64,000 bases of DNA from Myroides guanonis (GCF_900114085.1 NZ_FORU01000011.1:1-64000); one strand, 5' to 3'. Numbered from the stretch's first letter, positions 9,556-19,900 are shown. Numbers and translations are program-made. The notes: generated by a model not told the origin, from the sequence alone.

Positions 9556-10479
9556 TTAACATTGAGTATCTATTTTTGGTTTCTTAAATCTTCTTTTAAT
9601 AAAACTCATATCTCTTCTACCAAAATAAAGTCCAGTTACAATCATGACTCCTCCAAAAACCTGAAGCATACCAAGAACCTCATTATCTAAAAGTCCCCAA
9701 ATAAATGCAACTATTGGCATCAACAATGAAACCGAAGATGCAAATGCGGCATTCGTATCACGGATTAACTTATAATAAAAAATATTTGCTAAAACGCTTC
9801 CAAACAAGGCTAGAAGAAAGACAAAACCCACACCTTCTAAGGCTTCAGGATGTTCTAAAAGCACCTGGAAGAAACCAGAAGAAATTAGAACAATTAAGGC
9901 AGGAGCCAATAAAACCAATTCAATAAAAGCAGTCCAAACCAATGGAGAGACACCTCCCATATATTTTTGAGTTAACAAGCCACTAAATGCATACATAATC
10001 GCAGCTACGATTAATATCATATAATAAAACCATTCATACGGTACTGCAGTATGACTATCTGGAGTTTGCAATAGAAGTATTACTCCTAAAAAAGAAAAAG
10101 CAACACCAATTACTTCCCCTATGTTTGCTTTATATTTAAAAAACAAAGCACCTAATACAATCACACAAATAGACATTAAGGCATTCAAAATACCTGCAAT
10201 AGCGCTATTTAAATGAACTTCTGCAATAGGAAATAAAAACATCGGAATAAAACTACCTACCATAGCGGTAAGAAATAACCAAGGAAATGTTTTACGTTCC
10301 AGCTTTTTGATATGTTTAATGGAAGTTGGTAGTAAAAACAGTCCTGCTAGAGTAACTCTAAGTGCTCCTACTTGCATTGGAGTAAAATATTCTAATCCCT
10401 TTTTAATTAAAATAAAGGAAGATCCCCATACGAGCGATAAAACGATAAGAGTTACCCAATGTTTGAACTTTATATTCAC
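9556..10479 (-). CDS. EamA/DMT-family membrane transporter
   Basis: A 307-residue integral membrane protein with about ten hydrophobic helices in two EamA repeats. The first helix contains the family motif VWGSSFILIKKGLEYFTP, and the second repeat begins near residue 150 (WFYYMILIVAAIMYAFSGLL). Members export amino acids, metabolites or drugs by proton exchange; the substrate here is unknown. The basic C-terminus (FIKRRFKKPK) fits the positive-inside rule for a cytoplasmic tail. A promoter-like -7 element lies 28-35 bases upstream of the ATG. Confidence 0.85.
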   Translation of the reverse strand: MNIKFKHWVTLIVLSLVWGSSFILIKKGLEYFTPMQVGALRVTLAGLFLLPTSIKHIKKLERKTFPWLFLTAMVGSFIPMFLFPIAEVHLNSAIAGILNALMSICVIVLGALFFKYKANIGEVIGVAFSFLGVILLLQTPDSHTAVPYEWFYYMILIVAAIMYAFSGLLTQKYMGGVSPLVWTAFIELVLLAPALIVLISSGFFQVLLEHPEALEGVGFVFLLALFGSVLANIFYYKLIRDTNAAFASSVSLLMPIVAFIWGLLDNEVLGMLQVFGGVMIVTGLYFGRRDMSFIKRRFKKPKIDTQC

Positions 10480-10506
10480 GATATGAAACTTAAATTTTTA
10501 AGGCTG

Positions 10507-10514
10507 CAAAGGTA
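10507..10514 (-). promoter_or_regulatory. Promoter -7 element (TACCTTTG) for the DMT transporter
   Basis: On the - strand, TACCTTTG matches TAnnTTTG and lies 28-35 bases before the ATG at 10479. A good TTTG box at about 20 bases further upstream was not found, so only the -7 half is supported. Confidence 0.4.
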
Positions 10515-10782
10515 CAAAAAGTCGACTAATTTACGCAGTAGTAATTTACTTAATAACACCCCTTAAAAAACTGATTAAGTGACGCTTTAACACTATATCT
10601 AATAAACTATTTCAATGGAAAAGATGCATTATATAACATTCTAATGTCGGTTTACATCGTGTTTAATGAAAAGGTTTCGAAATTTCATTACTAAATTTAG
10701 CAAGTAATTAAACCTCTATTTATCTTTTGATATCCAAATAGTGGGGATATCATCGTCAAAAAACATTTTTTATTTACCAATC

Positions 10783-10800
10783 CAATCTTCTGGCAGATTG
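10783..10800. other. Small hairpin in a long non-coding spacer
   Basis: CAATCT (10783-10788) and AGATTG (10795-10800) are complementary. They lie in the 10515-10860 part of a 568-base gap that otherwise shows no gene or repeat. Confidence 0.3.
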
Positions 10801-10882
10801 ACACTTAAATGAACATTTAGAAATAAAACACCTTTTTATTAAAAAACTATGTGACTTTATACCTACTTCGGTGTCTCAATAA

Positions 10883-11036
10883 CAGAATAGCTTAAAACGT
10901 TTCACTTGAAAATTGCTATGAAAAGAGAACGTTAATAATTAATTGGTTTGTTGTTTAAGGTTTTTAATACTTAAGCTATTCTGAAAATTCTATGAAAAAG
11001 TTGAAGACTCCTCTCGAAAGATTAGGAGTCTTTTTT
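10883..11036 (+). ncRNA. Candidate small RNA with 12-bp closing stem and terminator
   Basis: CAGAATAGCTTA (10883-10894) and TAAGCTATTCTG (10972-10983) are perfect 12-bp complements enclosing 77 bases. Inside them, AACGTT sequences can pair to make an inner hairpin. Twenty bases later a strong rho-independent terminator on the + strand (11004-11036) ends the unit, yet no + strand gene lies upstream for more than 10 kb. A closed stem plus a terminator in a gene-free gap is what a small RNA looks like. I could not match it to 6S, tmRNA or another named family, and no clear promoter was found. Confidence 0.45.
11004..11036 (+). terminator. Strong rho-independent terminator on + strand
   Basis: AAGACTCCT (11004-11012) pairs perfectly with AGGAGTCTT (11024-11032), followed by a run of T to 11036. 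It has no + strand protein gene to serve, which supports the small-RNA call just upstream. It could also work weakly in reverse for the - strand gene starting at 11890. Confidence 0.75.
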
Positions 11037-11047
11037 GTATGTATTTT

Positions 11048-11890
11048 TTATTTGCTAGACACTACTTCCATTTTGTAATGCAATTGCAAAAACTTCATGC
11101 CCCAATACCAAAATACATGGTCTGTGCGTAAAACATTATTCTCATCTGTATAAACATGGATGAGCTCTTTTAATGGAATGAACTTATACCTTATCTTGTC
11201 ATTGCTCATCACTTTAACTCTATAATAACCTGCACCACCTGGTTTCTTTCCATCGGAAATCAATTTAACCGATCCATCTTCCTGTACTTCAACTCTCAAT
11301 AAAACAGTAGCACTTCCTTTTGGTAAGGGAAATACTACGCGAATAAAAGGTTTATCACTGATTTTAACTATGGAGTAAAATCCAGCATAGACCACCTTTT
11401 GGGTTAATACTGTCTTCCGAAGCCAACAAGCCATTACCTGATTCTCTTCCTTATCAATTAAACCGATCACTTCATTACTCATTCCTCTACTGGTCTCTAA
11501 AGGACTCAGTGGAATATTGAGCTGATCAATTCCAGAACTTACAGTTCTGATTAAAACATGAGCAAAATACTTTACAGGATGATACCATTCCGACCAAACA
11601 TCCAACTTATAATCACTAGTGTTTTCATAAAAATGTTTTACTCTTTCTTGCAATCTATCCTTATTGCTGTCATCATCACCTAAAACACTAGTAAAATCAA
11701 CTACTAAACCGTTTGGTTGTCTTTCAATACAACCAAGCTCTTTCTTTTCTGCAAATTCTTTATAAAACTCTTTTCCAATATGTCCATTTTCTCCAAACGG
11801 CCCTGCTAACCAAGGAACATCCTCTAAGTTTTTCTTATAACCTGTTAGTCCTACCCAACTGTTGATTAAAGAAGATAAGATATAATTCAT
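11048..11890 (-). CDS. Hypothetical soluble protein, 280 aa
   Basis: I do not recognise the family. The protein has no signal peptide, membrane helix or known catalytic motif. It is rich in aromatic residues (WSEWYHPVKYFAHVLIRTV, VFWYWGMKFLQLHYKMEV). The middle and end (about 150-250) alternate hydrophobic residues as a beta-rich fold would: IRVVFPLPKGSATVLLRVEV, then GYYRVKV. It lies 44 bases downstream of the DUF2752 gene on the same strand and may be the last gene of that transcript, which would link it to the CCC-motif/DUF2752 pair. The ATG start is the first in frame. Confidence 0.6.
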   Translation of the reverse strand: MNYILSSLINSWVGLTGYKKNLEDVPWLAGPFGENGHIGKEFYKEFAEKKELGCIERQPNGLVVDFTSVLGDDDSNKDRLQERVKHFYENTSDYKLDVWSEWYHPVKYFAHVLIRTVSSGIDQLNIPLSPLETSRGMSNEVIGLIDKEENQVMACWLRKTVLTQKVVYAGFYSIVKISDKPFIRVVFPLPKGSATVLLRVEVQEDGSVKLISDGKKPGGAGYYRVKVMSNDKIRYKFIPLKELIHVYTDENNVLRTDHVFWYWGMKFLQLHYKMEVVSSK

Positions 11891-11934
11891 AGTATCTGAG
11901 TGTTATAAAAAAGATGAAGTAATATACTTCTTAT

Positions 11935-12342
11935 TTAGGGAACCAAAAGTGTAAATGGATGAAAAGGCAAGTTTCTAAGCACGAAAAAGACACCTAGAAG
12001 AGCCACTAATAAATATCCGAAAAAAGAAGGGATTTGAAATTTAGAACTCCAACTGCTATTCTTTATCCAATATGTTTCAACAAGAATAAAATAACAATAA
12101 AGCAATGTAGGCACGAGAATAAAGATAAGAATATTATTACTCGCTGCGGTATGAAAGTCACCGTGTAATAAAGCTTTAAAAGCACGTTGACCACCGCAAC
12201 CAGGACAATGAAGCCCAGTATATTTATTGAAAGTACAACTTATTCCCCCCATGCCTATCTTTCCGAAGAGGTTCGCGTAAAAAAACACTACTCCTAAAGG
12301 TAAAAGATAGGCACAGAAACGAATAAATATATTTTTAAGCAT
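11935..12342 (-). CDS. DUF2752 membrane protein
   Basis: A 135-residue protein with about three hydrophobic helices. It carries the family signature FNKYTGLHCPGCGGQRAFKA (about 38-57), a CPGCGGxR metal-binding-like loop after the first helix, followed by a loop and LIFILVPTLLYCYFILV. Function is unknown in the literature; the CxxC suggests metal binding or redox. Its ATG lies three bases after the stop of the CCC-motif gene, so the two are almost certainly co-transcribed, an arrangement common in Flavobacteriia. Confidence 0.85.
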   Translation of the reverse strand: MLKNIFIRFCAYLLPLGVVFFYANLFGKIGMGGISCTFNKYTGLHCPGCGGQRAFKALLHGDFHTAASNNILIFILVPTLLYCYFILVETYWIKNSSWSSKFQIPSFFGYLLVALLGVFFVLRNLPFHPFTLLVP

Positions 12343-12345
12343 ATT

Positions 12346-12696
12346 TTAGTTACCAGCTTGCGCTTGTTCGAGTATTTCTTTGTACTCTTCTATAATATTA
12401 TCCAATCCATAGGTCATAATACTATATGCTGAAACAGCAATTCCTAAAACAAATAACCCAATAGCAATTAAAGACAAAAGCTTAGAGGTCTTAGCTGACT
12501 TCAATGCTCCTTCTACATCACCATTCTCAAATTTAGATTTTACTTGTGACGACATTACAATTGCAATAATTCCAAGAATTAATCCAGTGCAATAAAAAGA
12601 ACATAATCCTAAGACAGTTGCAATAATTGCTAATGTCATGTTGTTTTTTGGCATCTCAACTTCTTGAGAGAATCCCGATGTGTTTGTTACTTCCAT
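12346..12696 (-). CDS. CCC-motif/DUF4190-like small membrane protein
   Basis: About 116 residues from the ATG at 12696; a TTG seven codons further upstream also keeps the frame. The N-terminal tail is polar. Helix one (MTLAIIATVLGLCSFYCTGLI) runs into a second hydrophobic stretch (LGIIAIVMSS), then a short polar loop with KFENGDVEGALKSAKTSK and a further helix (LLSLIAIGLFVLGIAVSAYS). This is the two-hairpin dispanin/DUF4190-like layout found next to DUF2752 genes in Flavobacteriia. Function is unknown. It is the first gene of the pair. Confidence 0.75.
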   Translation of the reverse strand: MEVTNTSGFSQEVEMPKNNMTLAIIATVLGLCSFYCTGLILGIIAIVMSSQVKSKFENGDVEGALKSAKTSKLLSLIAIGLFVLGIAVSAYSIMTYGLDNIIEEYKEILEQAQAGN

Positions 12697-12829
12697 TTCA
12701 ATAAATTTTGTTTGCAATTTAATAAAATTTTAAGATTTAAAAAACTACCCTTAAAATTATAGTCAAATTCGCAAGATTCGGATTTCAGGTATTAAAATGT
12801 TTCACGTACTTTGTTTCAAACTTTGAAGT

Positions 12830-13696
12830 ATGAAAGACAATTTTTCCTATCAACACGAAAACTATCAGCGAATTGCAAAAGCGATTGCTTATATACAAGT
12901 TCACTTTAAAGAGCAACCTGATTTGACTACTGTTGCAGACTATTTACATCTTAGTCCTGCACACTTTCAACGTTTATTTACAGAATGGGTGGGCACAAGT
13001 CCTAAAAAATTTCTTCAATACATTACATTAAGCTATACAAAATCACTTTTAAAAAAAGTAGAATCTCCTAGCCTATTCGATACTACATATGAAGCTGGCT
13101 TATCAAGTACGAGTAGATTACACGATTTATTTATACAGTTTGAAGGTATGACTCCTGCCGAATATAAAAACGGCGGAGAGAAATTAATCATTAGTAACTC
13201 TTTTCATCAAACTCTTTTTGGAACAGTTCACATAGCTTCTACTGAAAAAGGAATCTGCAAATTAAGTTTTATAGAAGATAAGGGAATTGCATTACAAGAA
13301 CTTTTGGAAGAATACCCTAATGCAAGTCATCATGAAGAAGTTAAAGACATTCATTTACAAGCACTAAAGCTTCTTCAATTGAATACGGAAAATATAGATT
13401 TACCCTCTATTAAATTACACTTAAAGGGCAGTGAGTTCCAATTAAAAGTATGGGAGGCTTTGTTACAAATACCAGCTGGAAATCTAAGAAGTTATAAATT
13501 TATCGCCGATCAGATCGGAAGTCCAAGCGCTTCCCGAGCAGTTGGTAGTGCAATTGGAAAAAACCCTATCGCTATTCTCATACCTTGTCATAGAGTATTG
13601 CAAACATCAGGGCGATTGGGAGGATATCGTTGGGGTCTTGAAAGAAAAAGTGCTCTTATTGGATGGGAAGCAGTAGCAATTAATAAAGAAGATTAG
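12830..13696 (+). CDS. Ada-like AraC regulator fused to O6-methylguanine-DNA methyltransferase
   Basis: 288 residues. Residues about 12-112 form an AraC-type double helix-turn-helix (LTTVADYLHLSPAHFQRLF, and SSTSRLHDLFIQFEGMTPAEY). Residues about 125-285 are the O6-methylguanine methyltransferase with the IPCHRV active site (acceptor Cys253), the SRAVGSAIGKNP helix and the GGYRWGLERK ending. The protein repairs O6-alkylguanine in one suicidal step and may regulate genes. The N-terminal Ada Zn/Cys domain that senses methylphosphotriesters is absent, so induction must work differently from E. coli Ada. It lies one base from the alkB-like gene, forming an alkylation-repair operon. A TACTTTG box lies 17-23 bases upstream of the start. 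Confidence 0.9.
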   Translation: MKDNFSYQHENYQRIAKAIAYIQVHFKEQPDLTTVADYLHLSPAHFQRLFTEWVGTSPKKFLQYITLSYTKSLLKKVESPSLFDTTYEAGLSSTSRLHDLFIQFEGMTPAEYKNGGEKLIISNSFHQTLFGTVHIASTEKGICKLSFIEDKGIALQELLEEYPNASHHEEVKDIHLQALKLLQLNTENIDLPSIKLHLKGSEFQLKVWEALLQIPAGNLRSYKFIADQIGSPSASRAVGSAIGKNPIAILIPCHRVLQTSGRLGGYRWGLERKSALIGWEAVAINKED

Positions 13697-13697
13697 A

Positions 13698-14312
13698 ATG
13701 GATTTATTTACAGATTTAAACACCGCATTACACAACTTGCTTCCTTATGACGGAACAGTGTTTTATTACGGTCTTGTTTATGACACATTAAAATCTGAAG
13801 AAATTTTCCAAACGCTATTGATCGAAATAGAATGGAAAAATGACGAAGCAATAATATTTGGAAAGCATATACAAACCAAACGAAAAGTAGCTTGGTATGG
13901 TTCCCATCCCTTTGAATATACCTATTCAAAAATCACCAAAAAAGCACTTCCTTGGACACCATTACTACTTGAACTCAAAGAAGAAGTAGAAAGACAAACT
14001 GGAGAAACTTACAATTCGTGTTTGCTAAACCTATATCATGATGGTTCTGAAGGAATGGCTTGGCATTCAGATGGGGAAAAAGATTTAAAAAAGAATGGAG
14101 CAATTGCTTCTTTAAGTTTTGGTGCATCAAGAAATTTTGCTTTCAAGCATAAAAAAACTTCAGATAAAATATCTCTTTTATTAAACAGTGGTAGTTTATT
14201 AGTCATGAAAGGAGAAACACAAACTCATTGGTTACATCGTCTTCCTCCAACCACTCGTGTTAATAGTCCAAGAGTTAATTTGACTTTTCGAACAATTGAA
14301 CTCAATGATTAA
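13698..14312 (+). CDS. alkB: AlkB-like Fe(II)/2-oxoglutarate dioxygenase
   Basis: A 204-residue enzyme that oxidatively removes methyl groups from 1-methyladenine and 3-methylcytosine. The double-stranded beta-helix motifs are visible: the metal-binding HxD at His123 and Asp125 (MAWHSDGEKDL), a distal His at about 180 in THWLHRLPP, and the 2-oxoglutarate arginines in PRVNLTFR (192, 198). The NLYHDGSEGM loop before the HxD is typical of ALKBH2/3-like bacterial members. It starts one base after the Ada-like gene, so expression is shared, and it is followed by a terminator. The symbol is by family; it is a shorter, ALKBH2-like type rather than a close E. coli AlkB. Confidence 0.9.
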   Translation: MDLFTDLNTALHNLLPYDGTVFYYGLVYDTLKSEEIFQTLLIEIEWKNDEAIIFGKHIQTKRKVAWYGSHPFEYTYSKITKKALPWTPLLLELKEEVERQTGETYNSCLLNLYHDGSEGMAWHSDGEKDLKKNGAIASLSFGASRNFAFKHKKTSDKISLLLNSGSLLVMKGETQTHWLHRLPPTTRVNSPRVNLTFRTIELND

Positions 14313-14335
14313 AAAATATAAAGTACTAGAAAAAA

Positions 14336-14372
14336 AAATGCCCCAAATAGTCTATAACTCTTTGGGGCATTT
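14336..14372. terminator. Rho-independent terminator after the alkylation-repair operon
   Basis: AAATGCCCCAAA (14336-14347) is perfectly complementary to TTTGGGGCATTT (14361-14372). It lies between convergent genes and has A runs on the left and T residues on the right, so it can serve both the alkB operon and the PhnA-like gene. Confidence 0.75.
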
Positions 14373-14404
14373 CTATATATTGGCTTTTATTTATTTGAAA
14401 GCAA

Positions 14405-14986
14405 TTATCCTTGTTTCTTTACAAACTTGGTAAGAATAACTATTTGCTGTCCGTCAATTTTACCTTCAATTTGCTCTATATTATCATGAACTAAACGGAT
14501 GTTTCTAACAGCTGTTCCAATTTTCGCATTTAAAGTAGAACCTTTAACATCTAAATCTTTAATTAAAGTAACGGTATCCCCACCAACTAAAATGTTTCCA
14601 TTACAGTCTTTGTGTAATTCAATACTTCCATCTCCTTCATGGTCACCTGTTGCTTTAGCCAACTCCATTAACTCATCATCCAAATACATCATTTCAATGT
14701 TATCAGCTGCCCAGCTTTCACTTCTAAAACGATTTAACATTCTCCATGCAACAACTTGTACCATTGGAACTTCACTCCACATAGAAGTTGTTAAACACTG
14801 CCAATGTTTAGAATCTAATTCTTCTTTTTTATCAATTTGTGAAAGACACGTATCACAAATGTATATTTCTCTATCCGTTTCATTTGCAGAAACTGGTGGT
14901 ACCTCATAAACATTCAACTTCCCTGTAGATTCACACAGTTCACATTTATTACCACTACGTTCTTGCAATTGCGCTTCTGTTTTCAT
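14405..14986 (-). CDS. PhnA/YjdM-family zinc-ribbon protein
   Basis: 193 residues. The N-terminus has a zinc ribbon: CELC (about 15-18), then CDTC (about 45-48). The C-terminal 70 residues (DCNGNILVGGDTVTLIKDLD, KGSTLNAKIGTAVRNIRLV) form the SH3-like PhnA domain. Proteins of this family were named from phosphonate operons, but the biochemical role of PhnA/YjdM itself is unsettled and no other phosphonate genes are nearby, so I do not assign phosphonate use. It is a single gene convergent with the alkylation-repair operon. The start is the first ATG. Confidence 0.85.
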   Translation of the reverse strand: MKTEAQLQERSGNKCELCESTGKLNVYEVPPVSANETDREIYICDTCLSQIDKKEELDSKHWQCLTTSMWSEVPMVQVVAWRMLNRFRSESWAADNIEMMYLDDELMELAKATGDHEGDGSIELHKDCNGNILVGGDTVTLIKDLDVKGSTLNAKIGTAVRNIRLVHDNIEQIEGKIDGQQIVILTKFVKKQG

Positions 14987-15222
14987 AATTATTTATTATA
15001 AATCGTCTTAAAAAGCCGTAAATATACGGTTTTAAAAGCAGATCTTCACAATATGCTTCTTACCATTGAATAGTCGTCATAAAAAACAGGAAATCAAGAT
15101 TAATTACTTGCTGCATTTAAATTTATAAATCCCTATATTTATTCCTTATTTCAACTATACCCCAAACTACTAAATGTGGGGATAAAAAACGATTAATTTA
15201 AATACCTAATAGACATCAGTTT

Positions 15223-15230
15223 TAACTTTG
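15223..15230 (+). promoter_or_regulatory. Promoter -7 element (TAACTTTG) of the formate-THF ligase gene
   Basis: TAACTTTG matches TAnnTTTG exactly and lies 23-30 bases before the ATG at 15253, giving a very short leader. A TTTA at 15197-15200 may be the upstream box. Confidence 0.55.
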
Positions 15231-15252
15231 TTTAGGCTTACAAAAATCTAAC

Positions 15253-16920
15253 ATGAAAACAGACATTCAAATTGCTCGTGAAACGACTTTAAACAGTATA
15301 CAACACATTGCTCAGACCATCGACTTGAAAGAAGATGCGTTGATTCCATATGGGAAACACATGGGAAAAGTTCCTTTAGAGGAACTAAATCCAGAAAGAG
15401 CAAAACAATCTAATCTAATCTTGGTAACTTCAATTACTCCAACCAAGGCAGGAATTGGTAAAACTACCGTTTCTATTGGATTAGCATTAGGCTTAAACAA
15501 AATAGGAAAAAAAGCAATCGTTGCATTAAGAGAACCCTCTTTAGGTCCTTGTTTTGGAATGAAAGGTGGTGCTGCAGGTGGAGGTTATGCACAAGTTTTA
15601 CCTATGGAAAATATTAATTTACATTTCACTGGAGATTTTCATGCCATAACAGCAGCTCACAATACTATAACAGCATTACTTGATAATTATCTTTATCAGA
15701 ATAGAGGCACAGAATCTGTTTTAAAAGAAGTAGTATGGAAACGCGTGTTAGATGTAAATGATCGTAGTTTAAGAAATGTAGTCACTGGTTTAGGAGGCAG
15801 TGCAAATGGAGTACCTCAAGAGTCTGGTTTCGACATTACACCTGCTTCGGAAATCATGGCAATTCTATGTCTATCAGAAAATATCGAAGATTTAAGAAAT
15901 CGTATAGAGAATATTGTTTTAGGCTATAAAGCAGATGGTAGTATGTTTACAGTAAAAGACCTAGGAATAGCAGGTGCTATTACAGTTTTATTGAAAGACG
16001 CGTTGCTACCAAACCTTGTTCAAACGACTGAGAATACAGCTGCCTTTATACATGGAGGTCCTTTTGCTAACATTGCCCATGGTTGTAATTCTATCTTAGC
16101 AACAAAAATGGCCATGAGTTATGGAGATTATGTAATAACAGAAGCAGGTTTTGGTGCTGATTTGGGCGCAGAAAAATTCTTCAACATCAAATGTAGAAAA
16201 GCTGGAATAACTCCAAAACTAACTGTTATAGTTGCTACAGCTCAAGGATTAAAAATGCATGGTGGTGTTCCAATTGAAAACATAAAGAACCCAAGTGTAG
16301 AGGGTATGACTAAAGGATTACAGAATCTTGAAAAACACATACAAAACATTCGAAGCTTTGGACAAAGTATCGTAGTTGCATTTAATAAATACAACACAGA
16401 CACTGAGGAGGAAATAAGAGTTATCGAGAGTTATTGCAAAGAAAACAATATTGGTTTTGCCATCAATAAAGCATTTAGTGAAGGTGGTGAAGGGGCTATA
16501 ACCTTGGCCGAAGTGGTGACTAAAATCATTTCAGAAACTCCTTCTAAAGAATTAAAATTCACTTATGAAGAATCTGACTCTATAAAAACGAAGTTTCAAA
16601 AAGTTGCCCAAAATATCTATGGTGCTAATCAAGTTACTTTTGGTCCTCTTGCCTTAAAGAAACTCAAGCAGTTGGAAACTTCTGATATGAATGGTTTCCC
16701 TATTTGTATAGCCAAAACTCAATATTCATTTTCAACAGATGCAAATGCATTTGGAGTAGCGCAAGATTTTGACTTACACATTCGAGATTTAGTTTTTAAT
16801 AGAGGAGCAGGATTCATAGTTGGAGTTGCAGGAGATATTATGCGTATGCCTGGACTTCCTAAAGTACCACAAGCAAATCATATAGATTTAGTGAACGGAT
16901 TAGTGGAAGGTTTAAGCTAA
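15253..16920 (+). CDS. fhs: Formate--tetrahydrofolate ligase
   Basis: 555 residues, the full family length. The enzyme joins formate to tetrahydrofolate with ATP to give 10-formyl-THF, feeding purine, fMet and serine synthesis. The P-loop is [11 protein letters not shown] (about 61-71), followed by the signature [20 protein letters not shown] (about 91-110). The [15 protein letters not shown] segment, the adenine-binding region and the C-terminal [20 protein letters not shown] are all intact. It is cytoplasmic and monocistronic here, between its own promoter and a terminator. No other C1 genes are adjacent. Confidence 0.97.
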   Translation: MKTDIQIARETTLNSIQHIAQTIDLKEDALIPYGKHMGKVPLEELNPERAKQSNLILVTSITPTKAGIGKTTVSIGLALGLNKIGKKAIVALREPSLGPCFGMKGGAAGGGYAQVLPMENINLHFTGDFHAITAAHNTITALLDNYLYQNRGTESVLKEVVWKRVLDVNDRSLRNVVTGLGGSANGVPQESGFDITPASEIMAILCLSENIEDLRNRIENIVLGYKADGSMFTVKDLGIAGAITVLLKDALLPNLVQTTENTAAFIHGGPFANIAHGCNSILATKMAMSYGDYVITEAGFGADLGAEKFFNIKCRKAGITPKLTVIVATAQGLKMHGGVPIENIKNPSVEGMTKGLQNLEKHIQNIRSFGQSIVVAFNKYNTDTEEEIRVIESYCKENNIGFAINKAFSEGGEGAITLAEVVTKIISETPSKELKFTYEESDSIKTKFQKVAQNIYGANQVTFGPLALKKLKQLETSDMNGFPICIAKTQYSFSTDANAFGVAQDFDLHIRDLVFNRGAGFIVGVAGDIMRMPGLPKVPQANHIDLVNGLVEGLS

Positions 16921-16934
16921 ACAGCAAACAAAAA

Positions 16935-16964
16935 AATAGGCATTGAAAAAATTCAATGCCTATT
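16935..16964. terminator. Bidirectional terminator between fhs and sbcC
   Basis: AATAGGCATTGAA (16935-16947) and TTCAATGCCTATT (16952-16964) form a 13-pair perfect stem with a four-base loop. The - strand reading ends in a run of T, fitting termination of the sbcDC operon; the + strand reading ends fhs. Confidence 0.8.
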
Positions 16965-16968
16965 TGCT

Positions 16969-19900
16969 TTATAATTCATAACTCTTTTGTATTACACTTC
17001 CTTTTTCCGGGTCTTTTATAACCGTTAAAGAAACTGGTATTCGTTCTTGTAGTTCTTCCACATGGGAAATGATACCAACGATTCTATTTTCTTTATGCAG
17101 ATTTTGCAAGGTTTCAAAAACTATGTCTACAGATTCAGAATCCTGAGTACCAAAACCTTCATCTATAAAAAAGAAGTTACGGTTTGATTTAGACAAACTC
17201 TGTACGCTTTCTGCTAATGCTAATGCTAAACTCAAAGAAACCTGAAAACTTTGTCCTCCGGATAAGGTTTTAACGCTTCTTGTTTTTCCATTATTCAAAT
17301 AATCTAATATTTCAAAATCATTGCTTTCATTAAGTTGCAAACTCAACTGATTTTTAGTTAATCTATGAAAACGAGTATTGGCGCGTTCACAGAGGTTTTT
17401 CAAATAGATTGCAGACACATAATTAACAAATCCACTTGCCTTAAACATATTGCTCATTACTTGTATATTAGCAGCTCGTTTTTGAAGTCTATCTTGTTCT
17501 AGTAACAATTCTTTCTTACGCTCAAATTCTTCTTTTAATCTATCTAATGTTGTTTTGAGCTGAATGCTTCTTTCTCCTGTTTGTTTAACACTAAGCTCTA
17601 GCTCTTTTACTTTTGATTCCTGATTTTTAAAAACAGCTTCATCATAATTTGTTATAGCTAATTTTTCCTTAAGAGTCTGTACCCCATTTCGAAGTGTTCC
17701 CAATTCAATTTTAAACGTCTGAATTCTACTTCTAGATTCAACAGTATTTATAGTTTTCTTTAAAATATCCTCCACCTCATTGATCGTTCCAAATCCTTCA
17801 ACTTCCAACAAACTGTTTACTTTATGTTCCAGCGACTCTCTTTGTTGTTGTAACAATTCACTATCAACTCTTATTTTCTCCAATAATGCTTTTTGCGAAG
17901 CTAATTTAGGCTGTAAATCAGCTATGTCAGTTAATGCTTTTTGATATTCCTTTTCTATGTTTTGTATGTTCGCTTCTAAAAATGCTCTAGACTCTTCTAT
18001 TTCAACAGCAGTTTGTGTCTTATAATCCTCCCATTTCAAAACGTCTAATTGCTTTTGAAAAGCTTGGATTTGCATTTGCCATTCCAATTCTTCTTTTCGG
18101 ATTTTGTCTAACTCTTTTTCAAATAGCTCTTTCTTCTTTTCTAGCTTTTCCTTGTTCTCTTGTTCTATTTCAATAGAGTTCTCTAGCGTTTCTACTTCTT
18201 TTTCTAATAAAGCTGCTGCTGTTCTAGTGGTTTGATAGCCTACTTCATCATCCTTATTAAAATCACCCCAACTAAAAAGCTTATTATGTACCTCTAACTG
18301 AACTTCTAATTTCTTTACACTTTCAATTAGCTCATTATACTGTACTTCATACAATCGAATGCGTTCAGAAATGGACTCCATTTCACGTTCCACCTTTGTA
18401 TGAGCGTCCATCAAAACTTTATGGTTTTGTAGCTCTTGTTGATTTTTCATCAGTTCTTCCGAAACATCTCCATGATTAGCAATGTGTGGGTGTTCCAACG
18501 AACCACACAATGGACATGCTACTCCATCATGTAAAGCCGAAGTATATTGACTTAACTGCTGAGCGACTTCTAACTGATTCTTTTGTTGAACTAGTTGCTC
18601 TTCCTTCTTTTTAAGTAGATTTGATTTATCATTTAAACTTTCTCTCCACGTTTTTTCTTCTAATTCGTATATATTTCTCTCTGCCGTAATACCTTTAATT
18701 TTTTCTTGTGTTGCATTACACTTTTCACGTTCGTGAATCACTTGAGTCTCCAAACGATTTTTTTCCGAAAACCATTGACCAACTTCTAACAATACAGCGG
18801 TTGATATACGCTTAGATTTCTTCTCTTTCAATTCATTTCTCTTTGAGAGTAAGCTTTTTTCGACAACATCAATTCCCTCTTGACATTGTTTTACAAGAGG
18901 TTCTCCCTTTTCTAGGCGCGATACGCATTTTGCAATCTCTTCTTGTGCTCTTGTGATTGTAGCAATTAAACCCAATTCAAAGACTTGCTTTTTATCGGAT
19001 TCGATATTCTTATAAGCAGGTTCCCATTGTTGCAATAGTAACGTAGCTTCTTGAAGCTCTTTTTCATATTGCTGACAAAAATCATTTGCCAACTGTCTAT
19101 CTTTTTCAAACTTTGCTTTGCGTTCCTCTATGTTCTTGAATTCGGATAAAGCTTGTCTAAAGTTCTTTTCAACTCTTTCATAAAGAGCGAGGTCTTCTTC
19201 TTCTCGCAAAATACTAGGTTCTAATCCTTCTAAAGATTCAAGTTTTACTTGTAGTTTTAAAAATTCTTCAAATGTTTCTTTTACAACTTTTAATTGTTGC
19301 AATAATTCATTTTCAAAAACAAATAATTTTGATTGTTGTTCATATTTTGTAGCCTCCTCCTGCCATATTCTCTCTGACTCTTTGATATGTTCAACTGTTG
19401 TAATTTCATAAGCTTGTAGGCTTCCCTCCAACCTATCTAAACTCTCCTTATTACTCAGATACAGTCGTCTAACTTTATCAGCTAAATCATATCGCTCTAG
19501 TCCAAACAACTCCTGCATCATTTTAGTTCGAGCAGTTCCCCCTAATTCAATAAACTCTTTAAACTTACCTTGCGGAATAATTATAGTTCGCTTGAAGTTC
19601 TCATAGCTTAAACCAACTATTTCTTCTGCATTAACATGGTCCAACGGCTTCCATTTTTCATCTGTCCATTCATAAAAAACTGCCTCTGTTCTCTTGACAT
19701 CTTCAAAACGTTTGGAATTTCGTTTAAACTCTCGGAAAACACGATACTTTTTCTCTTCAAAATTGTAAAACTCAAAATCAATAATCGAACGATTCGATTT
19801 CAAATTCATCATGTTATACGCCCTATTGTCCTTTGCGTTTAGTCGTTCAGTTTCTCCATAAAGCGCAAAACTAATTGCTTCTAATAAGGAAGATTTACCT

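Noticed and set aside
10883-11036. Identification as 6S RNA or tmRNA
   Set aside because: The closed stem and terminator fit a small RNA, but the central bulge and tmRNA landmarks could not be matched.
14405-14986. Phosphonate-use role for the PhnA-like gene
   Set aside because: No other phn genes nearby; the family name is historical.
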